NCBI GenBank assembly: GCA_021107345.1
Contig: JAIOSX010000189.1
Location: 1-13,478, forward strand
Length of the DNA: 13,478 nucleotides
Source of the DNA: Candidatus Aegiribacteria sp.
GTDB taxonomy: Bacteria > Fermentibacterota > Fermentibacteria > Fermentibacterales > Fermentibacteraceae
Direction: 5' to 3'
Under the pieces are notes generated by a model. It ran no database searches and was not told the origin of the DNA. It worked only from the letters and a program-made list of their open reading frames with translations. The translations under genes were made by a program, and so were the position numbers. Each line of letters begins with the position of its first letter. The first letter of the stretch is position 1. Of this stretch, positions 5,641-12,586 are shown in pieces.

Positions 5641-7302
5641 ATGCCGGGAACGGTTCACGGACTGCTGGAGAAGTGGGCAACCGGTACACCTGATACTGTT
5701 GCTCTTGAAGATGACCTGCGGAAACTCAGTTTTGCCGACTGGTGGCGGGTTTCCTGTCATGTTGCATCTCTGTTGCAGAAAGCTGGTGTCCAACAGGGAT
5801 ATATTGTGGGAGTTGTGTCACGCCGGTCTTCTTTTCTTCCATGTACCTTCATTGCGGTTTCCATGCTTGGAGCAAAATTCGTTTCACTGAATCCCGACTG
5901 GCCGGCGCAGGAAAGGATGCGGGTTTTCGGCAGATGGTCTGACCGTCTGGTCCTTACATGGGACGATACTGACTGCTGCTCTCAACCTGATGAGATGATA
6001 CTGTCCATGAACGATGATATCTACAAGGGCAGTGAAAATCCTGTGGATGTTCCTGTTCTGCAAGGTGATGAAGAATTTTATCTGAACGTTACATCGGCAT
6101 CCACCGGCCAGGCTAAGATAGCGCCCACGACCCATTCTCAGCTGCTGGCGAATACTGACGGTGTTACGGCGACCATGGGTTTGACCCGTGATGATGTGCA
6201 CCTCTCCATCTTCGGTGTCTTCGGTCATCCCCACGAGCTATTTATGAGGGGATTGTATCTCGGTGGAAGGACTGTGCTGACCGAGCACAGGTACCCCAGA
6301 GACCTGCTTCATGTGATCTCAAAAACTGGAGTAACAGCCATAATGGCTCTCCCGACGCAGCTGATGAGCCTGTCACATCTATGGAATAGAATTGATGCTG
6401 ATCTGCAGTCCGTGAGAATCGCGGAAGCAGGCGGAATGCATGTTTCCGATGAATTCACGGTTAATTTCACGGAAAGAACAGGTGTGGAACTTATACCTGT
6501 ATGGGGAAGTACCGAAACGGCGGGAGTCGGTCTTATTGGAGAGAACGGAGTGCATGGATTTAAAACCGTTGTGGAGGGATACGAGATCGAACTCCGTGAC
6601 CTGTCAGGCAACAGGACGGATGATAACGGCAGCGGTGAATTGTGGATCACAGGCCCGGGGGTTGTGAAAGGGTATATGGGAGACAGGCCGCAGACCGAAG
6701 AAGCGTTTCTTGATGGATGGTATCGTACCGGAGATATGTTCAGAATTGAGAATGAAAGGTTTGTTTTTCTGGGACGCAGGGGGGGGCTGATAAAGGCTGC
6801 CGGTCTGAAAGTGTACCCTCTTGAGGTTGAACTGGCGATACTGAAGCATCCTTCGATTATAGATGCATGTGTGGTCGGGAGGGATCACCCGATCCGCGGT
6901 GAGATGCCTTCCGCTTATATAGTAACAAGGCCGGGCGTTGAGCTTACCGTTGCGGGAATGAGGGCATTCCTCCGGCAGTACCTCGATGAGCACAAGATCC
7001 CAAGACTTATCAATTTCGTCCACGGGTTGCCCAGAACCGCAAGCGGTAAGATTGACAGAAAGGCCGTGGGAACCAGAGAGATCGTTCCGGATTTTCGGGG
7101 TGAACTTCTCCGGTCCGATGTTGAGCTTGTGAGGCTTATTAACCAGAGAGCGGAACTCATGAATAGTATCGGAGGGGGATTTGATCCCACTTGGGTGGAT
7201 GACCAGGTGGATAATGCCATTGGTCATAATCCCGGTCCCGTATCCGACAGTTCGATAATGGATTTGGTAAGATTCATTATCAGTGAGCTGGGGAAGAGGT
7301 AG
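5641..7302 (+). CDS. AMP-forming ligase (ANL superfamily) with C-terminal chorismate mutase-like domain
   Basis: This 553-aa enzyme belongs to the acyl-CoA synthetase/adenylation superfamily, which activates a carboxylic acid as its adenylate. Visible core motifs are the phosphate loop TSASTGQAK (151-159), VWGSTETAG (287-295), the YRTGD hinge region (361-365), GRRGGLIKAAG (378-388) and PRTASGKIDRK (464-474) with the expected catalytic lysine K470. The acidic residue usual in the GR-D-x-x-K motif is absent. The acid substrate cannot be read from the sequence; an aromatic acid is only a guess from the next gene. Beyond the normal end (about 480), residues 487-553 resemble an AroQ-type chorismate mutase: LLR, LVRLINQRAEL, FDP, HNPGP and SIMDLVRFIISEL, but shortened and without the catalytic Lys and Arg-Glu positions. 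The start immediately follows the SPFH stop with AGGA close upstream. The stop is two bases before the DAHP synthase start. Confidence 0.85.
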   Translation: MPGTVHGLLEKWATGTPDTVALEDDLRKLSFADWWRVSCHVASLLQKAGVQQGYIVGVVSRRSSFLPCTFIAVSMLGAKFVSLNPDWPAQERMRVFGRWSDRLVLTWDDTDCCSQPDEMILSMNDDIYKGSENPVDVPVLQGDEEFYLNVTSASTGQAKIAPTTHSQLLANTDGVTATMGLTRDDVHLSIFGVFGHPHELFMRGLYLGGRTVLTEHRYPRDLLHVISKTGVTAIMALPTQLMSLSHLWNRIDADLQSVRIAEAGGMHVSDEFTVNFTERTGVELIPVWGSTETAGVGLIGENGVHGFKTVVEGYEIELRDLSGNRTDDNGSGELWITGPGVVKGYMGDRPQTEEAFLDGWYRTGDMFRIENERFVFLGRRGGLIKAAGLKVYPLEVELAILKHPSIIDACVVGRDHPIRGEMPSAYIVTRPGVELTVAGMRAFLRQYLDEHKIPRLINFVHGLPRTASGKIDRKAVGTREIVPDFRGELLRSDVELVRLINQRAELMNSIGGGFDPTWVDDQVDNAIGHNPGPVSDSSIMDLVRFIISELGKR

Positions 7303-7304
7303 AA

Positions 7305-8096
7305 ATGGACATAAGATCCGTTAAGGTAGGTAATGTCCATATCGGTGCGGGATCCTCCATCCTCATCGCCGGTCCGTGTTCGGTGGAAAATATTGAAATG
7401 CTCAGGGAGGTTGCGACTGCAGTGACCCGGGCGGGTGTTTCCATATTAAGAGGCGGTTCGTTCAAGCCCAGAACATCCCCCTATTCCTTTCAGGGACTGG
7501 GTATTGAAGGGTTTGAAATGCTGGATCAGGTAAGACGGGAATTCAATATTCCGGTTGTCAGCGAAGTCATCGCAGTGGATCAGATAGAACATGCTGTCAA
7601 GTGTATCGATATGATCCAGGTTGGAGCAAGGAACATGCACAACTTTCCACTTCTCTCCGCCCTTGGCAGGACGGAGAAGCCGATACTTCTGAAAAGAGGA
7701 TTCATGGCCACGATTGAGGAGTGGCTCATGGCGGCGGAGTATCTCGTCAAGGAAGGTAATGACAGAGTGGTTCTCTGCGAAAGAGGAATAAGGACCTTTG
7801 AACCATGGACAAGGAATACGCTGGATATTTCAGCGGTGCCATTAGCAAGAATGCTCGGCGGGTATCCGGTCATTGTAGACCCATGTCATGCTTGTGGAAG
7901 GAGGGACCTTCTTGAGCCGCTGTCCCTTGCAGGTCTCGCGGCAGGGGCTGACGGTATTATGCTTGAGGTACATCCTGATCCTGACAAGGCTCTTTCAGAC
8001 GGAGGGCAATCCCTTTCGATTCCCGAACTGATGGGACTTGCAGAAAAACTGCTCAGGAGGATAACTCAAGATTATTCTGAAAACAGAGGGAGTTAA
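7305..8096 (+). CDS. aroF: 3-deoxy-7-phosphoheptulonate (DAHP) synthase, type I, AroF-like
   Basis: DAHP synthase condenses phosphoenolpyruvate with erythrose 4-phosphate in the first step of aromatic amino acid biosynthesis. The 263-aa protein has IAGPCSVE (21-28), RGGSFKPRTSPYSFQGLG (49-66), QVGARNMHNF (105-114), LLKRG (128-132), CERGIRT (158-164) and EVHPDPDKALSDGGQS (221-236). KPRTSPYSFQG separates it from the related KDO8P synthases. Expected metal ligands are C25, H195, E221 and D232. The usual D-P-S-H-x-x-G-R-R-D segment reads DPCHACGRRD (192-201), adding cysteines 194 and 197 beside the ligand His195. It is a core enzyme of the AroA(G)/AroF beta type. It has neither the N-terminal chorismate mutase nor the ACT/ferredoxin-like domain that relatives use for feedback control. 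A chorismate mutase-like domain instead ends the preceding gene. GGAAGAGG gives the ribosome site. Confidence 0.93.
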   Translation: MDIRSVKVGNVHIGAGSSILIAGPCSVENIEMLREVATAVTRAGVSILRGGSFKPRTSPYSFQGLGIEGFEMLDQVRREFNIPVVSEVIAVDQIEHAVKCIDMIQVGARNMHNFPLLSALGRTEKPILLKRGFMATIEEWLMAAEYLVKEGNDRVVLCERGIRTFEPWTRNTLDISAVPLARMLGGYPVIVDPCHACGRRDLLEPLSLAGLAAGADGIMLEVHPDPDKALSDGGQSLSIPELMGLAEKLLRRITQDYSENRGS

Positions 8097-8097
8097 C

Positions 8098-9135
8098 ATG
8101 CACATAGGTTTGCTTACGGGTGGGGGTGATGCTCCTGGACTGAATGCTGTTATCAGGGGTATTACGGTAAAAGGAAAGATGCTGGACCACAGGATAACCG
8201 GTTTCCTGAGAGGCTGGAAGGGTGCCATTGAGAACAATGCGATTGCTCTCGATCGTGATATGGTCAGGGATATCCACATGGAGGGCGGCACGATACTGCT
8301 TTCCTCCAGAACTAACCCATTCAAGCTTGAGAACGGAATTGAAGGGATAAAGAAGACCTACAATGACAGGAAGCTGGACTGTCTGATAGCAATAGGCGGA
8401 GAGGATACCCTTGGTGTCGCCAGCAGGCTCAACACCGAAGGGCTTTCAGTCATCGGCATACCAAAGACGATAGACAACGATCTGAGCGCTACCGATTTTA
8501 CATTCGGTTTTGATACCGCAATCAACTACGTAATGAAAGCCCTTGATATGCTTCACACCACTGCCAGAAGCCATGAGAGGATCATTGTAGTGGAGATCAT
8601 GGGACGTCATGCAGGCTGGCTGGCGCTTCATGCGGGTATGGCCGGCGGTGCCCACGTTATTCTCATTCCCGAACAGGAGTTCAATACCGATGATGTGTGT
8701 GAACTCCTGAAAAAGCGTTACAGAGAAGGAAACAGGTACGCAATTGTTGCCGTGGCTGAGGGAGCCATAGATCCCAAGCTGCAGAGACATGTAATGCATT
8801 CAGCGGAGAAGGATGCCTTTGGTCATGTCCAGCTCGGTACCGGAATCGGTATTGGTGAAGTACTCAAGAATGAAATCGCTGACAGAACCGATCTGGAAAC
8901 AAGACATGTGGTTCTGGGGCATGTTCAGAGGGGCGGCAGTCCTACGGCGTTCGACCGCGTACTCGGAACAAGGCTGGGGGTAAAAGCTGTTGAAATGGCA
9001 GAACAGGGAATGTTCGGTAAAATGGCGGCTCTCCATGGCACGGAGATAGTAGCTGTAGAACTTGAGAAGGCGGTCGGAACACTGAAAACTGTACCTTTCG
9101 AGCAGTATGAAGCTGCAAAACTCTTCTTCGGATAA
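8098..9135 (+). CDS. Phosphofructokinase, probably PPi-dependent (PfkA family)
   Basis: This 345-aa protein phosphorylates fructose 6-phosphate at C1. TGGGDAPGLN (7-16) is the N-terminal phosphate-donor loop. The deciding motif is GGEDT (100-104): ATP-using PfkA enzymes have Gly at the position of D103 (GGDG or GGEG), while pyrophosphate-using members have Asp. The lysine in PKTIDND (122-128) also fits a PPi enzyme, although some ATP enzymes of the same clade share it. D126 is the expected catalytic base. TDFTFGFDTA (132-141), MGRHAGW (168-174) and HVQRGGSPTAFDR (275-287) complete the family pattern. The sequence resembles actinobacterial clade III enzymes such as the PPi-PFK of Amycolatopsis. 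PPi enzymes are reversible, so it may also work in gluconeogenesis. The start is one base after the DAHP synthase stop, with GAGGGAG upstream. Confidence 0.9.
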   Translation: MHIGLLTGGGDAPGLNAVIRGITVKGKMLDHRITGFLRGWKGAIENNAIALDRDMVRDIHMEGGTILLSSRTNPFKLENGIEGIKKTYNDRKLDCLIAIGGEDTLGVASRLNTEGLSVIGIPKTIDNDLSATDFTFGFDTAINYVMKALDMLHTTARSHERIIVVEIMGRHAGWLALHAGMAGGAHVILIPEQEFNTDDVCELLKKRYREGNRYAIVAVAEGAIDPKLQRHVMHSAEKDAFGHVQLGTGIGIGEVLKNEIADRTDLETRHVVLGHVQRGGSPTAFDRVLGTRLGVKAVEMAEQGMFGKMAALHGTEIVAVELEKAVGTLKTVPFEQYEAAKLFFG

Positions 9136-9147
9136 CGGAGGTATGAA

Positions 9148-10164
9148 ATGGCGGTAAAAGTCGCGATTAATGGATTCGGAAGAATTGGAAGGCTTGTTTA
9201 CAGGCAGACACTTAATGACAGAAACATTGATATCGTTGCCGTGAATGACCTGACCGATCCTACGGCTCTTGCGCACCTGTTGAAGTACGATTCGGTACAC
9301 GGCCGGTTTCCAGGTGACGTAAGAGTAGACGGAGACACTATCCATGCAGGCGGTGACAATTTCAGGGTACTCTCTCAGCCGGACCCTTCGAAGCTCCCCT
9401 GGAAGGAACTCGGCGTAGAAATCGTAATTGAGTCCACCGGCTTTTTCCGAACAAGGGAAAAGGCGATGATGCATATTGAGTCCGGTGCGAAGAAAGTGGT
9501 TCTCAGTGCTCCCGGGAAGGGGAAACCCGGAGCTGACCTCACCGTTGTTTATGGTGTGAATCATACTCTTTACAATCCCCGGAAGGATGAAGTGATATCC
9601 ACCGCCAGCTGCACGACCAACTGTCTGGCACCGGTCGCGAAAGTATTGAACGATACATTCGGGATTGTAAATGGAATCATGACAACTATCCATGCCTATA
9701 CTAACGATCAGAAAATCCTTGATCTGCCGCACACAGACCTTAGACGGGCAAGGGCGGCAGCTGTGAACATCATTCCAACGACCACAGGTGCAGCGGCAGC
9801 TGTGGCTCTGGTGATTCCCGAACTCAGCGGCAAGCTTGACGGTATAGCGGTGAGGGTTCCCGTCAAAGATGGATCACTGGTTGATCTGGTATGTGAACTG
9901 CGAAGTGATGCCACGGTCGAATCGGTGAACAGCGCAATGCTTTGCGCTTCTAAGGGCAATCTGAAAGGAGTACTGCAGTATTCCACTGAACCCCTTGTAT
10001 CCAGTGATATAATAGGCAATCCCTTCAGTTCGATCTTCGATTCCCTTGTAACAAAAACGATGGGACCCAGAATGGTGAAGATCCTGTCATGGTACGACAA
10101 CGAATACGGTTACGCATCCAGAATGGTGGACTTCATGCGGTATATGATTGAAGTAGGACTGTGA
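9148..10164 (+). CDS. gap: Glyceraldehyde-3-phosphate dehydrogenase, NAD-type
   Basis: GAPDH interconverts glyceraldehyde 3-phosphate and 1,3-bisphosphoglycerate with NAD(H). The 338-aa protein is of normal length. INGFGRIGR (7-15) is the dinucleotide-binding turn. ND at 33-34 places an Asp where NAD-specific enzymes have one. STASCTTNCLAP (151-162) contains the nucleophile C155, and H182 in TTIHAYT is the catalytic base. The S-loop is present in DLRRARAAAVNIIPTTTG (197-214), as is the hallmark SWYDNEYGY (314-322). The start is well defined: a near-perfect ribosome site GGAGGT lies about 6 bases upstream of the ATG, the strongest in the window. That fits a highly translated enzyme. It is fourth of the tight metabolic series, and its TGA overlaps the GTG start of pgk. 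Confidence 0.97.
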   Translation: MAVKVAINGFGRIGRLVYRQTLNDRNIDIVAVNDLTDPTALAHLLKYDSVHGRFPGDVRVDGDTIHAGGDNFRVLSQPDPSKLPWKELGVEIVIESTGFFRTREKAMMHIESGAKKVVLSAPGKGKPGADLTVVYGVNHTLYNPRKDEVISTASCTTNCLAPVAKVLNDTFGIVNGIMTTIHAYTNDQKILDLPHTDLRRARAAAVNIIPTTTGAAAAVALVIPELSGKLDGIAVRVPVKDGSLVDLVCELRSDATVESVNSAMLCASKGNLKGVLQYSTEPLVSSDIIGNPFSSIFDSLVTKTMGPRMVKILSWYDNEYGYASRMVDFMRYMIEVGL

Positions 10165-11360
10165 AGTATCCCACGATAAAAGATGCTGAACTCAGGGGCA
10201 GAAAAGTTTTTCTCAGGGCGGATCTGAATGTTCCTCTCAAGGATGGCAGCGTAGCCGACGATACCAGGATAAAAGCAATTATCCCAACGTTGAGGTATTT
10301 GCTTGATCATGGAGCCTCAGTCATTATTGCGAGCCACCTGGGCAGACCCGGCGGTACAATACGCCACGAATTGTCGCTGGCGCCTGTAGCGGACAGGCTT
10401 GGTGAACTGTTCGGGAAGAAAGTGTTGTTCGCCCCTGACTGTATCGGGGCCAGAGTGAATACCCTTGCTGCCTCCCTTAATCCGGGTGATATCCTTCTTC
10501 TTGAGAATCTCCGTTTTCATCCGGAAGAGAAGAAGGGTGATAAGAATTTCGCCCGAAAGCTGGCATCCAACTCAGACATTTATGTCAATGACGCATTCGG
10601 TACGATTCATAGATCACATGCATCCCTGACCGGGGTACCCAGAGTTCTGAGAGGAGGCTACGTTGGGCTTCTCGTGCAGGAGGAACTTAAGGTTTTCGGA
10701 GACATGCTTTCATCACCGGTCAGACCCTTTTCACTTCTGCTGGGCGGCGCGAAGGTCTCCGATAAAATACCCGTAATAGAGAATCTTCTTACCCGGATTG
10801 ATCATCTGATGCTGGGCGGGGGGATGGCCTTTACCTTCATGAAGGAAATGGGGATGAACGTTGGGACAAGTCTTCTTGAATTTGACAGGCTTGGAGCTGC
10901 GAGGCAGATAATTGATGATGCTGATGTATTGGGTGTGGATATATGCCTTCCCGTTGATGTTGTTGTTGCACCTTCCACAGACAGACCTGACCTGGCTGAG
11001 ACCGTTCCATCAGATGCAATACCTGATGAAGCGGCCGGACTGGACATCGGACCTGGTACGGTGAAGGAGTTCGGAAAGATTATCAAAAAAAGCTGTACGG
11101 TTGTCTGGAACGGGCCTATGGGGGTTTTCGAGATTCCTCCGTTTGACAACGGCACCAGAGGTATCGCCACGGCTCTGGCTGAAGTTACCGGTAACGGTAC
11201 TGTTTCGGTTGTTGGAGGCGGCGATTCGGTACGGGCCGTTATGGAGGCGGGCCTTGCGGACAGAATAACCTTCATTTCCACCGGGGGTGGCGCATCTTTG
11301 AAACTTCTACAGGGCATGGAGCTACCAGCTCTTACCGTATTGGGAGGTGTTAATAAGTGA
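10161..11360 (+). CDS. pgk: Phosphoglycerate kinase
   Basis: PGK transfers phosphate from 1,3-bisphosphoglycerate to ADP in the cytoplasm. The 399-aa protein is full length. N-terminal domain motifs are FLRADLNVPL (17-26), SHLGRPGG, LLLENLRFHPEEKKGD and YVNDAFGTIHRSHAS. The C-terminal nucleotide-binding domain shows LLLGGAKVSDKI, MLGGGMAFTF, VVWNGPMGVFE and the terminal VVGGGDSV and STGGGASL glycine loops. The start is a GTG that overlaps the gap stop in the sequence GTGA, with AGTAGGA just upstream, so it is probably translated by coupling to gap. The next gene, tpiA, is joined by the same kind of GTGA overlap. Nothing in the protein looks truncated or unusual. Confidence 0.97.
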   Translation: MKYPTIKDAELRGRKVFLRADLNVPLKDGSVADDTRIKAIIPTLRYLLDHGASVIIASHLGRPGGTIRHELSLAPVADRLGELFGKKVLFAPDCIGARVNTLAASLNPGDILLLENLRFHPEEKKGDKNFARKLASNSDIYVNDAFGTIHRSHASLTGVPRVLRGGYVGLLVQEELKVFGDMLSSPVRPFSLLLGGAKVSDKIPVIENLLTRIDHLMLGGGMAFTFMKEMGMNVGTSLLEFDRLGAARQIIDDADVLGVDICLPVDVVVAPSTDRPDLAETVPSDAIPDEAAGLDIGPGTVKEFGKIIKKSCTVVWNGPMGVFEIPPFDNGTRGIATALAEVTGNGTVSVVGGGDSVRAVMEAGLADRITFISTGGGASLKLLQGMELPALTVLGGVNK

Positions 11361-12118
11361 AGCAGATAATCGGAGGGAACTGGAAAATGAACGGTTCCAG
11401 ACTGGTCGCTCTTGAATTTATAAGTGAAATGAAACGGCTCGGATCCGGATCTGTGTCCCCGGATATTGTCCTTTTTCCGCCTTTCACACTTATCCCCCTG
11501 ATAGCGGATGCCGCAGCTGATTGCGGTATTGAAACAGGCGGACAGGACATTTTCTGGCTTGAGAAAGGTGCATTTACCGGAGAGATCAGCCCTGTCATGC
11601 TTGCGGATGCAGGAGCTTCCTGGTTTCTGGCCGGCCACAGCGAACGGAGGCACGTGATCGGTGAGACCGATGAGATCGTCAGGAAGAAACTTGAAGCCGG
11701 TCTGGAGAGCGGGCTTCGCGGTATTCTGTGTGTTGGCGAACTCATAGAGGAAAGAGAAGCCGGCAGGACTGAAGAAGTTGTGAGAAGGCAGGTTGAATCC
11801 GCCCTTAAAAACCTTGATTGTGTTTCTGAGGAGAACTTTGTGATCGCATACGAACCGGTATGGGCAATCGGTACAGGTCTCACTGCAACTCCGGATGAAG
11901 CAGAACGTATGCACTCGCTGATAAGGGAGTGGGTTGCCTCTGCCATGAGTACTGATTTTGCCGATAACACAAGAATACAGTACGGTGGAAGTGTAAAGCC
12001 TGACAACGCTGCTGAAATACTTTCCAGACCATCGGTCAACGGCGCACTTGTGGGCGGAGCGAGCTTGAAGGCCGGGAGCTTCATGGATATATTAAAAGCG
12101 GTCCCGCTTCAGGATTAA
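11357..12118 (+). CDS. tpiA: Triosephosphate isomerase
   Basis: TPI interconverts dihydroxyacetone phosphate and glyceraldehyde 3-phosphate. The 253-aa TIM-barrel protein keeps all catalytic residues: K10 in GGNWKMNGS (6-14), H94 in LAGHSERR (91-98) and E166 in IAYEPVWAIGTG (163-174), which is followed by the flexible loop 6. The phosphate-binding IQYGGSVKPDN (207-217) and GALVGGASL (229-237) are also intact. The start is a GTG overlapping the pgk TGA (GTGA), with GGGAGGTG about 8 bases upstream. It closes the pfk-gap-pgk-tpi module. Fructose-bisphosphate aldolase, which would link phosphofructokinase to these enzymes, is not in the window. Confidence 0.97.
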   Translation: MKQIIGGNWKMNGSRLVALEFISEMKRLGSGSVSPDIVLFPPFTLIPLIADAAADCGIETGGQDIFWLEKGAFTGEISPVMLADAGASWFLAGHSERRHVIGETDEIVRKKLEAGLESGLRGILCVGELIEEREAGRTEEVVRRQVESALKNLDCVSEENFVIAYEPVWAIGTGLTATPDEAERMHSLIREWVASAMSTDFADNTRIQYGGSVKPDNAAEILSRPSVNGALVGGASLKAGSFMDILKAVPLQD

Positions 12119-12134
12119 CAGCAGGTTATCCCGC

Positions 12135-12530
12135 ATGAATATCGGCTTTGACGCTACTAATATCCTTGGTCATGGCGGGATAAAGACATACGCCAGAGAA
12201 CTGATAAGAGGTCTTGCTGAACAGTACCCGGATGACAGTTTCATACTGCTGACGACATTCAGCGCTTCAAAAAAGAGAAAACTTGAAAAGCTATTCGGAC
12301 ATCTACCGAATGTGACAATTCGTAAAGCTATCCCCCACAGGAGCATGCTGGGGAATGGGTTTTCCTGTATCACAGAATTCCTGAGCAGTATACTCTGGTG
12401 GCTGTCATCCCGCAGCCTGGACATCGTACACCTGACAGATCCGTTTGGATCTGTGGTGTTGCCCGGGAAATTCGTGGCCACTGTACATGACATATTTCCG
12501 ATTACACTGGATGGAGGCATTTCTATCTGA
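12135..12530 (+). CDS. Glycosyltransferase family 4, N-terminal part (frameshifted gene)
   Basis: This 131-aa frame encodes the N-terminal Rossmann half of a GT-B glycosyltransferase. GFDATNILGHGGIKTYAREL (4-23) is the typical first strand and glycine-rich acceptor loop, IVHLTDPFG (97-105) is a later strand, and VATVHDIFPI (114-123) is the characteristic end of the domain. Translation stops at TGA 12528-12530 just after this motif, far too early for the roughly 370-residue family. The rest continues in another frame downstream. Joined with one base restored, the locus 12135-13258 would encode about 374 residues, the normal length. AGG lies 9 bases before the ATG, which is 16 bases after tpiA. 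Such enzymes build polysaccharides or glycolipids from nucleotide sugars; the sugar is unknown. Confidence 0.8.
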   Translation: MNIGFDATNILGHGGIKTYARELIRGLAEQYPDDSFILLTTFSASKKRKLEKLFGHLPNVTIRKAIPHRSMLGNGFSCITEFLSSILWWLSSRSLDIVHLTDPFGSVVLPGKFVATVHDIFPITLDGGISI

Positions 12531-12586
12531 AGCGAACTCCTGAAACACTTGAAAAGGCCAGAGCTGTAATCACGCCTTCAGCCTAT

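Noticed and set aside
5005..5793. Minus-strand open frame with many Cys/His codons opposite the SPFH gene
   Set aside because: The Cys/Phe/Gly pattern is the reverse reading of the zinc-ribbon and Gly-rich repeats on the plus strand; there is no independent gene support.
7305..8096. KDO8P synthase as an alternative identity for the DAHP synthase gene
   Set aside because: The KPRTSPYSFQG substrate motif is that of DAHP synthases; KDO8P synthases have a different segment here (K-A-N-R-S-S).
8800..9732. Long minus-strand open frame of 310 codons antisense to pfk and gap
   Set aside because: It overlaps two strongly conserved plus-strand enzymes, has no recognizable domain and no ribosome site. 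It is a shadow of their codon usage.
10802..11914. Minus-strand open frame of 370 codons opposite pgk and tpiA
   Set aside because: Low-complexity Ser/Pro/Thr-rich translation with no motif, entirely antisense to pgk and tpiA, whose catalytic motifs are all intact.
12491..12530. Programmed ribosomal frameshift in the glycosyltransferase
   Set aside because: No X-XXY-YYZ slippery heptamer or strong downstream hairpin is visible in the interval. A simple indel explains it better.
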